DNA of 64,000 bases from Actinomycetota bacterium (GTDB taxonomy: Bacteria > Actinomycetota > Thermoleophilia > Solirubrobacterales > 70-9), in the NCBI GenBank assembly GCA_005885405.1, contig VAYN01000019.1, positions 3,912 through 67,911 of the forward strand, read 5' to 3'. The translations under genes and the position numbers were made by a program. This document shows, piece after piece, positions 27,190 to 35,131 of the stretch; position 1 is the stretch's first letter, and every line of letters begins with the position of its first letter. Under the pieces are notes generated by a model. It was given only the letters and a program-made list of their open reading frames with translations. It made no database searches and had not been told where the DNA came from.

Positions 27190-28685
27190 GGGGTTTTTTC
27201 AGGTGCCTTGGAGTGCGACCCGGAAGCTCCCGCGCCTTCGTCGGTCGCCTTCGCCTGGCTGTCCGATTGTGACTGCGGCGCCTGTGGCGGTTCAGGCGCC
27301 GCCGGGGGAGGGTTTTCGGGTGCTTCCTTCGGCGGTTCGGCTGGCGGCTTAACCGGGTGAGTGGATGGGGCCGGATGGGTGGGCTTGGGCGCGGTCTCCG
27401 ACTGTCCGCCCTCAGGGTCGATCGCTTCTGGCTTGTTTTCGGCTGCCTTTTCCTGGCCCCCGGCGGCGGCTTCCGGATGCTGCTTTTCGTGCCCTCGCCC
27501 GGTTGGGTGCTCGCTGGGAGGCACCGGCGCCTGCAGGCCCCTGTGACCCTTTCCGTGTCCCTCGCCATGCCCCTTGGAGTGGGCGGCGCCCTTTCCTTCG
27601 CCCGTTGCCGAAGCGGGGGGAGTGCCGGTGGCTCTGGCCGGCCCGTCGGCCCCGTTGCCCTGGCCGTGCGAGCCCGCGGAGGACTGTGCCGGTCCGACGT
27701 CGTGGGAGCCAGCGACTCCCGGCGCGGTCTTCGCCGGGTTCGAGTCCCCCTCGCCGGGGAGCCCCAGGTGGATGACGCCGGTGCGATCGGCAGCGCCGAC
27801 GCCAACCGCCGCGACCACCGCGACGGTCGCGACGCCTTTGGCCGCGGCGGAGGTGGCAATCGTTTTCGCGGCGCCGCCGCCGAGGGCCGCCGCGAGACCG
27901 CCGCCGGTTGCGCCGGAGCCGCCGACGAGGCCCTGCAGCATCCCGGCCGCCGCGATCGCCGGCAGCGGCGAGAGCGCCGAGAGGTCCTGCTCGCGCCCCT
28001 TAATTTCGTCGCGGAAGGCGCGGCAGTGAGCGCAGGAGCGGAGGTGGGCGCGAACGTCACGGCGGCGGGTAACCCGGCCGTCGCCGTCGGAAAGGGCTTT
28101 GGTGATGGCGCCGCAGCTCATCTCACGCCCTTCCTCCATCTGCCGCAGGCTCATCCGCGCCTCGTAGAGCGTCTGCCGCGCCACCGCGCCCGAGGTCTCC
28201 AGCGCGGTGCCGATTTCCTCGAAGTCCAGCCCCGCCAGCTCGCGCATCACCAACACCTCGCGCTGGCGCTCGGGAAGTTCCCGCATGTCGGCGACCAGAC
28301 GCCGCAGCCGCTCCCGCGTCGCCGCGTCCTCGGCCAGCCCGTAGCCAGGCGCCGCGTACTCGACGTCGAGCGGCCGCGTCTCCCGGCGCCGCCGCAGCAG
28401 GTCGATCGACTCGTTGTGGGCGATCCGGTAGAGCCACGGCTTCAGGTCGATCTTGCGCTCCTCGCCCGGCAGCGCCCGCAGCACCTTCATCATCGTGTTC
28501 TGCAACGCGTCCTGGGCATCCTCGGGATTGCCGACGATCGCCAGACAGAAGCGATAGAGGCTCTGGTGGTAGCGGCGGAAGATCGCCGCGAAGGCGCGCT
28601 CGTCCCCCCCGACCGCGCGCCGCGTAAGTCGGTCGTCGGAGAGCAGGCGGCTGAAGCCCGCCGGGGCTGCTGCTTCGCTGCTCAT
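27186..28685 (-). CDS. ECF-type sigma factor fused to zinc-finger anti-sigma-like domain and long disordered tail
   Basis: A 499-residue protein. Residues 25-95 are sigma-70 region 2 (AFAAIFRRYHQSLYRFC, PWLYRIAHNESIDLLRR). Residues 125-180 are region 4 (LPERQREVLVMRELAGLDFEEIG). Next comes a zf-HC2-like anti-sigma finger (VRAHLRSCAHCRAF, H-x3-C-x2-C), a Gly/Ala-rich hydrophobic stretch that may cross the membrane (GVATVAVVAAVGVGA), and about 200 residues rich in Pro, Ala, Gly, His and Glu. This layout resembles ECF groups with a fused C-terminal regulatory part. It would hold the sigma factor at the membrane until released. No separate anti-sigma gene is adjacent. Confidence 0.88.
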   Translation of the reverse strand: MSSEAAAPAGFSRLLSDDRLTRRAVGGDERAFAAIFRRYHQSLYRFCLAIVGNPEDAQDALQNTMMKVLRALPGEERKIDLKPWLYRIAHNESIDLLRRRRETRPLDVEYAAPGYGLAEDAATRERLRRLVADMRELPERQREVLVMRELAGLDFEEIGTALETSGAVARQTLYEARMSLRQMEEGREMSCGAITKALSDGDGRVTRRRDVRAHLRSCAHCRAFRDEIKGREQDLSALSPLPAIAAAGMLQGLVGGSGATGGGLAAALGGGAAKTIATSAAAKGVATVAVVAAVGVGAADRTGVIHLGLPGEGDSNPAKTAPGVAGSHDVGPAQSSAGSHGQGNGADGPARATGTPPASATGEGKGAAHSKGHGEGHGKGHRGLQAPVPPSEHPTGRGHEKQHPEAAAGGQEKAAENKPEAIDPEGGQSETAPKPTHPAPSTHPVKPPAEPPKEAPENPPPAAPEPPQAPQSQSDSQAKATDEGAGASGSHSKAPEKTP

Positions 28686-28890
28686 AGATCGATTTTCCCA
28701 TCGCGGGCCATCCGATCAAGGGTAGGGGCGTGCCGACTCTCTCTAAACGGATCGTCGGCGCGACCTGTCAGTGCTTTTCTCGGCAGCTTCTTGATCAAAG
28801 GCCTGACGGAGCGGTGAACTACCCGTTTTGTTTAAGAAATCAATCCAATGCGGGTGGTTCCACCGCAGCGAGACAGGAGGGATTCGCAAA

Positions 28891-29025
28891 ATGGTCGGTG
28901 CCCTGATCGGTCTTCTGATCATCGTCGCGATCGTGCTGGTGCTGCTGAAGGTCGCGGTCGCCGGCGGCATCCTCGGCCTGATCGCGCTGATCCTCCTTAT
29001 CCTCCTGCTTCTTGGCCGGATCTGA
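28891..29025 (+). CDS. Small single-pass hydrophobic peptide
   Basis: A 44-residue, almost wholly hydrophobic peptide (MVGALIGLLIIVAIVLVLL and ILGLIALILLILLLLGRI around a short Gly turn). It has a strong ribosome site (AGGAGG at about 28876-28881) and an ATG at 28891. It may be a membrane-stress peptide. It sits in front of the phosphatase gene and divergent from the sigma factor, so the sigma factor may control it. Confidence 0.6.
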   Translation: MVGALIGLLIIVAIVLVLLKVAVAGGILGLIALILLILLLLGRI

Positions 29026-29053
29026 AAATTTGCCCAGTGGGTAGGGAGTGCCA

Positions 29054-30664
29054 ATGCCGCAGCTCGTCCTAGGCCCGCTGCTCCGCTACGTCTCCGACAC
29101 CGAGGCGACCGTCTGGGTCGAGACCGACGAGGCCTGCGAGGTCGAGGTGCTCGGCCACCGCGAGCCGACCTTCCGCGTCGAGGGGCACCATTACGCGCTC
29201 GTCAGCATCGAGGGCCTAGAGCCGGCGACGCGCTACGAGTACGAGGTGAAGCTGGACGGCGAGGTCCACTGGCCGCAGGCCGATTCCGATCTGCCGCCGA
29301 GCGCAATCCGCACGATCGACGCCGACAAGGAGCTCGACATCTGCTTCGGCTCCTGCCGCGTCGCCGTCCCTCACGATGCCCCCTTTACCGAACCCAAAGA
29401 CGAGACCGAAGCCGGCCACGAGGTCGACGCGCTCTGGGTCCTCGCCAAGCAGATGGCCGAGGGCGTCCGGGACGACTGGCCCGAGCAGCTGTTCCTGCTC
29501 GGCGACCAGGTCTACGTCGACGAGGGCTCGCCGAAGACGCGGAAAAAGATCAAGGAGCGACGCGGCACCGACACGCCGCCGTTCGACGAGGTCACCGACT
29601 TCGAGGAGTACACCTGGCTCTACTGCGAGAGCTGGGAGGAGCCGCTGATCCGCTGGCTCTTCGCCAACGTCTCGGTCTCGATGCTCTGGGACGACCACGA
29701 CATGAGCGACGACTGGAACATCTCCCGCGGCTGGCTGCTGGAGATGCAGCAGAAGTCCTGGTGGCACCGGCGCGTCGTCGGCTGCGTCGCCAGCTACTGG
29801 ATCTACCAGCACATCGGCAACCTCTCCCCGCGCGAGCTGCGGGAGAACGAGATCTATCAGCGGATCCGCGGCAACCAGACCGGCGAGGAGGTCATCTTCG
29901 CCTGGGCGCACCGGATCCAGTCGATGGGCGACGGCACCCGCTGGAGCTTCTGCCGCGACTTCGGTCGCACCCGCGCGGTCTTCATCGACGCCCGCGCGGC
30001 GCGGGTCCTCGAGGAGGGCCGGCGCTCGATCGTCGACGACGAAGAGTGGGAATGGATCGTCGAACACTGCGAAGGCGACTTCGACCACCTGCTGATCTGC
30101 ACCACGATCCCCTGGCTGCTCTCCCCCGCCTTCGAGCGGATCGAGGCCTGGAACGAGCAGCTGGTCGAGGGCAACGCCTGGGGCAAGCCGGTCGCCTGGG
30201 TGAGCGAGAAGATCCGCCGCGAAGTCGACTTCCTCCACGAGGTCGCGACCGGCCAGCGCGGCAAGGCGCCGGCCTCGGTCGTCGTCCTCTCCGGCGACGT
30301 CCACCACGCCTACCTCGCCGAGGTCGCCTGGCCGCGCTCGGCCAACGGCGACGGGGCCGGGCGGGCGCCGGTCTACCAGGCGGTCTGCTCCCCCTACCGC
30401 AACCCGCTCGACGAAAAAGAGCGGCGCGTCGTCCGCATGGGCTTCGGCAAGCCGCTGACCGCCTTCGCCCGTCTGCTCGCCCGCGCCGCCGGCACGCCGG
30501 ACCCGGGAATCCGCTGGCGCACCCTCAACGGTCCCCACTTCGACAACCAGGTAGCGACCCTGGAAATCGACGGCCGCAGCTCGGTGATGCGACTCGACAA
30601 GACCGTCCCGGGCGAAAGCGGCAAGGAGGCTCTCGAAGAGAGCTTCCGCCGCCGCCTCGCCTGA
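29054..30664 (+). CDS. Alkaline phosphatase D family metallophosphoesterase
   Basis: A 536-residue PhoD-like enzyme. An N-terminal Fn3-like domain (LVLGPLLRYVSDTEATVWVE) is followed by the metallophosphatase core: CFGSCRVAV, LFLLGDQVYVDE, MLWDDHDMSDDW, and LSGDVHHAYLAEV, which carry the Fe/Ca ligands of the family. It lacks a signal peptide, unlike secreted PhoD, so it may be cytoplasmic or exported otherwise. ATG 29054 follows TAGGGA (29042-29047) by six bases. Confidence 0.88.
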   Translation: MPQLVLGPLLRYVSDTEATVWVETDEACEVEVLGHREPTFRVEGHHYALVSIEGLEPATRYEYEVKLDGEVHWPQADSDLPPSAIRTIDADKELDICFGSCRVAVPHDAPFTEPKDETEAGHEVDALWVLAKQMAEGVRDDWPEQLFLLGDQVYVDEGSPKTRKKIKERRGTDTPPFDEVTDFEEYTWLYCESWEEPLIRWLFANVSVSMLWDDHDMSDDWNISRGWLLEMQQKSWWHRRVVGCVASYWIYQHIGNLSPRELRENEIYQRIRGNQTGEEVIFAWAHRIQSMGDGTRWSFCRDFGRTRAVFIDARAARVLEEGRRSIVDDEEWEWIVEHCEGDFDHLLICTTIPWLLSPAFERIEAWNEQLVEGNAWGKPVAWVSEKIRREVDFLHEVATGQRGKAPASVVVLSGDVHHAYLAEVAWPRSANGDGAGRAPVYQAVCSPYRNPLDEKERRVVRMGFGKPLTAFARLLARAAGTPDPGIRWRTLNGPHFDNQVATLEIDGRSSVMRLDKTVPGESGKEALEESFRRRLA

Positions 30665-30703
30665 CCCTTTTTGCGCGTAGTCAATATTGGGTAGAGAGGG
30701 CGG

Positions 30704-32869
30704 ATGCGGATCTTCCTGGCGCTGCTTCTCACTGCCGTCAGCGGCGTCGTGGCGACGGGGGCGGAGGCGGCTGACCTCTACGGCGGCGACGTCCCTTGTG
30801 CCGAGCAGCCGAGCAACGGCAACGTCCGCCTCTGCGGCGGCGAGACCACGACCTGGGACGGCGCCACCCAGATCGACGTCAACGTCGTCCTGCCGCCGGC
30901 GCCGAGCAGCGGCGACGACGGCCCCTACCCCTTGATCGGGGTCTTCCACGGCTGGGGCGGCAGCAAAATCGGTCTCGAGGACAAACGGGTCCAGGACTGG
31001 GCCGAACGCGGCTACGCCGTCTTCAGCATCAGCGACCGCGGCTGGGGAGACAGCTGCGGCGGCATGGACCCCGACCGCCTGCTCGAACCCACCGCCTGCG
31101 CCGCCGGCTACAACCACCTGCTCGACACGCGCTACGAGGTCCGCGACGCCCAATACCTAATCTCCGTCCTCGCCGACGAAGGCGTCGCGATCCCCGACAA
31201 GATCGGCGCCACCGGCGTCTCCTACGGCGGCGGCATGTCGCTGGCGCTGGCGGCGCTGCGCAACCGGACGATGCTGCCCGACGGCTCACTAGTGGCGTGG
31301 AAAAGCCCGGCCGGGACCCCGATGGAACTCGCCGCCGCGGTCCCGCAGTGGCCCTGGAGCGACCTCGCCTACTCGCTGATGCCGAACGGCAGCACCCTCG
31401 ACTACCGCGCCGACAACCCCTACCGCGGCCCCGGCGGCGACGCCCCGATCGGGGTCGAGAAGTCCTCTTATGTGACCGGCCTCTACGGCATCGGCCTCGC
31501 CTCCAGCAACTACGCGCCGCCCGGAGCCGACCCCGGCGCTGACCTCACCGGCTGGTACACGTTGATCAACGCCGGCGAGCCCTACGACTCGAATCCGCTG
31601 GCGAACTCGATCGTCGCCGAGATCACCACCCATCACTCCTCGTACTACATCGACCACAGCCAGCCGCCGGCGCCGCTGCTGATCCAGAGCGGCTGGAACG
31701 ACGACCTCTTCCCGGTCGACGAGGCGGTCCGCTTCTACAACCGCACCCGGGCCCAGTACCCCGGCGACCCGATCTCGCTCTTCCTGATGGACGACGGCCA
31801 CGCCCGCAGCCAGAACAAGGCGGCCGACGAGGCGCTCTTCCTGCAACGCCTGAACGCCTGGTTCGACCACTACCTGAAGGGGGCGGGTTCGGCGCCGAGC
31901 TCCAGCGCCGAGGCGCTGACGACGACCTGCCCCGCGGCGAGCGCCTCCGCAGGCCCATATAAAGCGGGCGACTGGCTCTCGCTTTCGCCGGGGGAGATCC
32001 GCTTCGGCGATGCCGCCGGCCAGACGGTCCTCCCCGGCGCCGGCGACCCCAGTATCGGCACCACCTTCGACCCGATCGCCGGCAAAGACCCCTGCGCCAC
32101 CGCCTCGGGCGCCGACCAGGCGGGGACCGCCAACTACCGCCTCTCCGTCCCGGCCCCCGGCTTCACCCTGCTCGGCTCGCCGACCGTGATCGCCGACCTC
32201 GCCACCACCGGCACCAACTCGGCCCTAGCCGCCCGCCTGCTCGACGTCCTCCCCGATGGCAAAGAGCGGCTGGTCGCCCGCGGCCTGCTGCGCCCGGGAC
32301 CCGGCGGGGACGACGTCGTCTTCCAGCTCCACCCGCAGGGCTACCGCTTCGCCGGCGACGACACCGTCAAGCTCGAGCTGCTGCCCGCCGACCCGCCCTA
32401 CTCGCGCCCCTCGAACCTGCAGGCGCCGATCACGGTCACCGACCTCGAGCTGCGGCTACCCGTGCTCGAGCAGCCGGGGGCGCTCGGCGGCCTCGTGCAG
32501 ACCCCGGCGGCGCCAGGGCGCGCCGCCGCCTCCCCCGTCGCCGGGCCGAGCACGCGCAACGGAGTGGCGGAGCTGGCCGGCCGCCTGCGCTCCAGCCGCC
32601 GGGCCGCCCGCGTCCCGCTCCGCTGCGCCGGCGGTCCCTGCTCGGGTCAGCTCCTGCTCAGGTCGGGCAAGCGCGTCCTCGCCCGCAACACCTACTCGAT
32701 GCGCGACGGTGCCAAGGAAGGCATCCCGGCCTCCCTCACCAAGCGCGGCCGCAAGCTCATCGCTTCCAAACGCCGAGCCGGAAAGCGCTCCCTGAAGATC
32801 CGCGTCCGACTGACCGATGCCGGCCGCCCGGCGCCCATCAGCCTCAAGCGCCCCCTGCGCCTGCGCTAG
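30704..32869 (+). CDS. Secreted CocE/NonD-type alpha/beta hydrolase (X-Pro dipeptidyl-peptidase family)
   Basis: A 721-residue exported protein. Signal peptide: MRIFLALLLTAVSGVVATG to about residue 24. The alpha/beta-hydrolase domain has the nucleophile elbow GVSYGGGM (Ser in GxSxGG) and a later DDGHARSQNK that carries the likely catalytic His. A C-terminal jelly-roll-like domain (residues about 420-600) and a basic tail follow. Members cleave X-Pro peptides or esters; the substrate is unknown. ATG 30704 is six bases after TAGAGA (30692-30697). It overlaps the PAP2 gene by 4 bases. Confidence 0.83.
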   Translation: MRIFLALLLTAVSGVVATGAEAADLYGGDVPCAEQPSNGNVRLCGGETTTWDGATQIDVNVVLPPAPSSGDDGPYPLIGVFHGWGGSKIGLEDKRVQDWAERGYAVFSISDRGWGDSCGGMDPDRLLEPTACAAGYNHLLDTRYEVRDAQYLISVLADEGVAIPDKIGATGVSYGGGMSLALAALRNRTMLPDGSLVAWKSPAGTPMELAAAVPQWPWSDLAYSLMPNGSTLDYRADNPYRGPGGDAPIGVEKSSYVTGLYGIGLASSNYAPPGADPGADLTGWYTLINAGEPYDSNPLANSIVAEITTHHSSYYIDHSQPPAPLLIQSGWNDDLFPVDEAVRFYNRTRAQYPGDPISLFLMDDGHARSQNKAADEALFLQRLNAWFDHYLKGAGSAPSSSAEALTTTCPAASASAGPYKAGDWLSLSPGEIRFGDAAGQTVLPGAGDPSIGTTFDPIAGKDPCATASGADQAGTANYRLSVPAPGFTLLGSPTVIADLATTGTNSALAARLLDVLPDGKERLVARGLLRPGPGGDDVVFQLHPQGYRFAGDDTVKLELLPADPPYSRPSNLQAPITVTDLELRLPVLEQPGALGGLVQTPAAPGRAAASPVAGPSTRNGVAELAGRLRSSRRAARVPLRCAGGPCSGQLLLRSGKRVLARNTYSMRDGAKEGIPASLTKRGRKLIASKRRAGKRSLKIRVRLTDAGRPAPISLKRPLRLR

Positions 32870-33840
32870 GCCCGCTCCACCGCCAGGGACGTCGCCGGCA
32901 GCCTCGCTTCCTGGCGCCGCTCCCACCAGCCCCAGGCCGCCATCACCGCGCCGGCGTAGACCCAGCCGAGGGCGACGTCGAAGAAGTAGTGCTCGCCGGT
33001 CGCCATCAGGGTCAGGCCCATCAGCAGCGGATAGAGAAGAAGCAGAGGCCGTAGCCAGCGGCGGCGCACCCGGCTCCAGAGGAAGAGGGCGACGAGGGTG
33101 ACGAAGGCGGTGTGGAGCGAGGGCACGGCGGCGACGAGGTTGCTGGACGCCTGACCCTTGGAGAAGAGCGACGCGGTGCCGACGCTGAGCACTTCCCAGC
33201 CCTTACCGGTGCTGCGGTGGACTTCCCCGATCAGCCCCATTTCCCCGGCCAGCCAAGGCGGCGCCGCCGGGAAGGCGATGTAGGTGGCAAGGCCGCAGAG
33301 CGCGAGCGTCACCAGCCTGCGGGTGAAGCGCTTGAAGGCGAGCCGGTCGCGCACCCAGAAGTAGCCGGCGAGCGCGAACGGGACGATGAAGTAAGAGGTG
33401 TAGGTGAGCGTGAAGAGGACGTCCCACGGGGTGACGGACCCGGGCTCGTAGAGGTGGTCCTGCAGCCATTCGGTCGGCACCTGACCGCCGAAGATGAAGC
33501 TGTCGAAGTCGATCATCACGTGGTAGTGGATGCCGATCCCGAAGGAGTCCGCGGCCCCTCGCGTCAGGTCGTAGATCCAGAGCACGGCGACGATCGGCAG
33601 CCAGTCCAGGACCAGCTGCAGGATTTCCCGCGGCGGCCGCCCAATCGAGGCGCAGGCAAGAGCGCCGCAGGTCCAGAGAATCACCAGCTCGCGCTGAACC
33701 GGGATCCCGTAGGTCGCCGTCCAGAGGACCAGAGCAACGACGTAGATGCCGAAGGCGTAGGGGCGCAGGACCGCAAGCGAAGCGAACTGGAACCCCGCCG
33801 CCTGGTCGGCTCTGGTCTCTGCGTATTCGCCCGTCGACAT
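32866..33840 (-). CDS. PAP2-family membrane phosphatase / inositolphosphotransferase-like
   Basis: A 324-residue multi-pass membrane protein. The phosphatase signature halves are AAVPSLHTAFVTL and TGEHYFFDVALGW (SxxH and the distal His/Asp). The extended N-terminus and length resemble the actinobacterial inositolphosphorylceramide/phosphatidylinositol-synthesis-type PAP2 proteins. It likely acts on a lipid phosphate at the membrane. ATG 33840 follows TAGATT (complement of 33847-33852) by six bases. Confidence 0.88.
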   Translation of the reverse strand: MSTGEYAETRADQAAGFQFASLAVLRPYAFGIYVVALVLWTATYGIPVQRELVILWTCGALACASIGRPPREILQLVLDWLPIVAVLWIYDLTRGAADSFGIGIHYHVMIDFDSFIFGGQVPTEWLQDHLYEPGSVTPWDVLFTLTYTSYFIVPFALAGYFWVRDRLAFKRFTRRLVTLALCGLATYIAFPAAPPWLAGEMGLIGEVHRSTGKGWEVLSVGTASLFSKGQASSNLVAAVPSLHTAFVTLVALFLWSRVRRRWLRPLLLLYPLLMGLTLMATGEHYFFDVALGWVYAGAVMAAWGWWERRQEARLPATSLAVERA

Positions 33841-33885
33841 GCAGTCAATCTAAGCGAAGTTCACCGGACGTTAGCCTCCGTCGAG

Positions 33886-33984
33886 ATGAGCGCTGTTAAT
33901 GCCCACACCACCACGCTCCTGATCGGCGGCGAGCGGTTGGCGGTCGAGAACCCGTTCCCAACCGAGACGACGCGGCTGAGCTAG
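33886..33984 (+). pseudogene. Possible remnant of an aldehyde dehydrogenase N-terminus
   Basis: A 32-codon reading frame. Its middle (TTTLLIGGERLAVENPFPTET) resembles the first strand of aldehyde dehydrogenases (LLIGGEW...NPAT type) and then stops at TAG 33982-33984, at the end of the convergent TetR gene. TAGCCT lies eight bases upstream. It may be a remnant or a chance peptide; the call is tentative. Confidence 0.3.
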
Positions 33985-34664
33985 CCGCTGCCGGCGGCGA
34001 CCCGCGACGCCTCCCCTGCCCCCAGGTAGAAGGCCAGGATGAACTCGACCAGTTGCAAGCGCAGGGTGGCGTAATCATCGTCGCTGCCCCGGTCGAGGAC
34101 CCTGGAGATGACGATCGAGATCGCGCCGACCAGCGCCTCCTCGGTGATCTGCGGCAGCGCCACCGCGGCGGGATAGCTACGGCCCTCCGCGAGTAGCTCC
34201 AGCAGCCGGCGTTGCGAGGCGCGGACGCTCTCGCCGAGGACGACGTCGGCGCCATCGAGCCGGACGGCAAGCAGCCGCGCCTGCTCAGGGTTCGCGTAGG
34301 CGAAGTCGAGGATCGCCTCGATCCCGGCTTTCACCTTCAACGGCCACTCGCGCTCGCGGCCGCAGGCCTCCTCAAGGATCGCAACGAAGCGGTCGGAAAT
34401 GATCTCGTGGGCTCCTGCGACCGCCTCCCGCTTGTTCGCGAACTGGGCGTAGAAGGTGGTGCGAGAAACCCGCGCCTCAGAGATGATCTGGCCGACGGTG
34501 AGGTCGCCGTAGCCACGGGAGGCCATCTCCTTCGCCACGGCGCCGACTATCCGTTCGCGCTGGTGGCGCCGAACCTCCTCGGGCGCCAGGTCGTGGCGAC
34601 CGCGAGGCAGCGGTCCCGCCGGCCCCGGTTCGGTTTTGAGCCCGCGGCCCTGTTCGCTAGCCAA
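33981..34664 (-). CDS. TetR-family transcriptional regulator
   Basis: A 227-residue TetR protein. The N-terminal helix-turn-helix is RERIVGAVAKEMASRGYGDLT with recognition region ARVSRTTFYAQFANKREAV, followed by an all-helical ligand domain. The TTG start at 34664 follows a GGGAGAATC ribosome-site-like stretch. It is separated by a 467-base gap from the divergent double TetR gene. Confidence 0.9.
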   Translation of the reverse strand: MASEQGRGLKTEPGPAGPLPRGRHDLAPEEVRRHQRERIVGAVAKEMASRGYGDLTVGQIISEARVSRTTFYAQFANKREAVAGAHEIISDRFVAILEEACGREREWPLKVKAGIEAILDFAYANPEQARLLAVRLDGADVVLGESVRASQRRLLELLAEGRSYPAAVALPQITEEALVGAISIVISRVLDRGSDDDYATLRLQLVEFILAFYLGAGEASRVAAGSG

Positions 34665-34983
34665 GATTCTCCCTACGCATCGAACCGGGCACCGGAGGGG
34701 ACTGCAAGCGTTCCGGCGCCCGGCCCAGATGCGATGGCGTCGCCGGGGATCAACGACAACCAGTTAGAGATCTTGCCATATCTTTGCGTGGCCGTCTACG
34801 GGTCTGATGCTCTATTTGCTTCGTGCGAAAGGCAAAAACTGTAGACATCATCGTATTTTGTCTCCTTGTGAACCCCAATGGAGGCCCCGTGGAGCCGAAG
34901 TCAGCTCCCGCAGTAGCGCCTCATCCCCGTTTTCCCAGCCGCTGGACCTGCTGCTCGTTCCCCGAGCCGCGGCGGGCTGCCGC

Positions 34984-35007
34984 AAGATAGATACTCATAC
35001 CTATCTT
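34984..35007. promoter_or_regulatory. Candidate TetR operator
   Basis: Dyad with 11-base half-sites AAGATAGATAC and ATACCTATCTT (two mismatches) around a two-base centre. The size fits a TetR-family dimer. It lies between two TetR-type genes. Confidence 0.5.
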
Positions 35008-35033
35008 GTCAACAATCGGTGTCGAGAAACCGG

Positions 35034-35063
35034 TTGAAGTCGGCTGAGCTAAGCCGCTAGAAT
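35034..35063 (+). promoter_or_regulatory. Candidate promoter for the double TetR gene
   Basis: TTGAAG (35034-35039), an 18-base spacer that contains a CGGCT/AGCCG hairpin, and TAGAAT (35058-35063). The transcript would begin near 35070. Confidence 0.45.
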
Positions 35064-35131
35064 CGCATTAGAGAGCCGTTTAGTTACTGGTCAGCGTGTC
35101 TAGGCTAGAGAATGTACATTTTTGTATCCAG

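Larger units (their letters stand above)
34665..35131. other. 467-base intergenic region, lower G+C, with regulatory sites
   Basis: No coding potential is evident. The region has several AT-rich patches unlike its surroundings, a TetR-like dyad at 34984-35007, a small TTGT/ACAA dyad just after it, and a promoter at 35034-35063. It separates the divergent single and double TetR genes. Confidence 0.6.

Noticed and set aside
27190-27202. T-run after the zinc-ribbon gene as an intrinsic terminator
   Set aside because: Only a weak hairpin precedes it, and it is inside the coding end of the sigma-factor gene.
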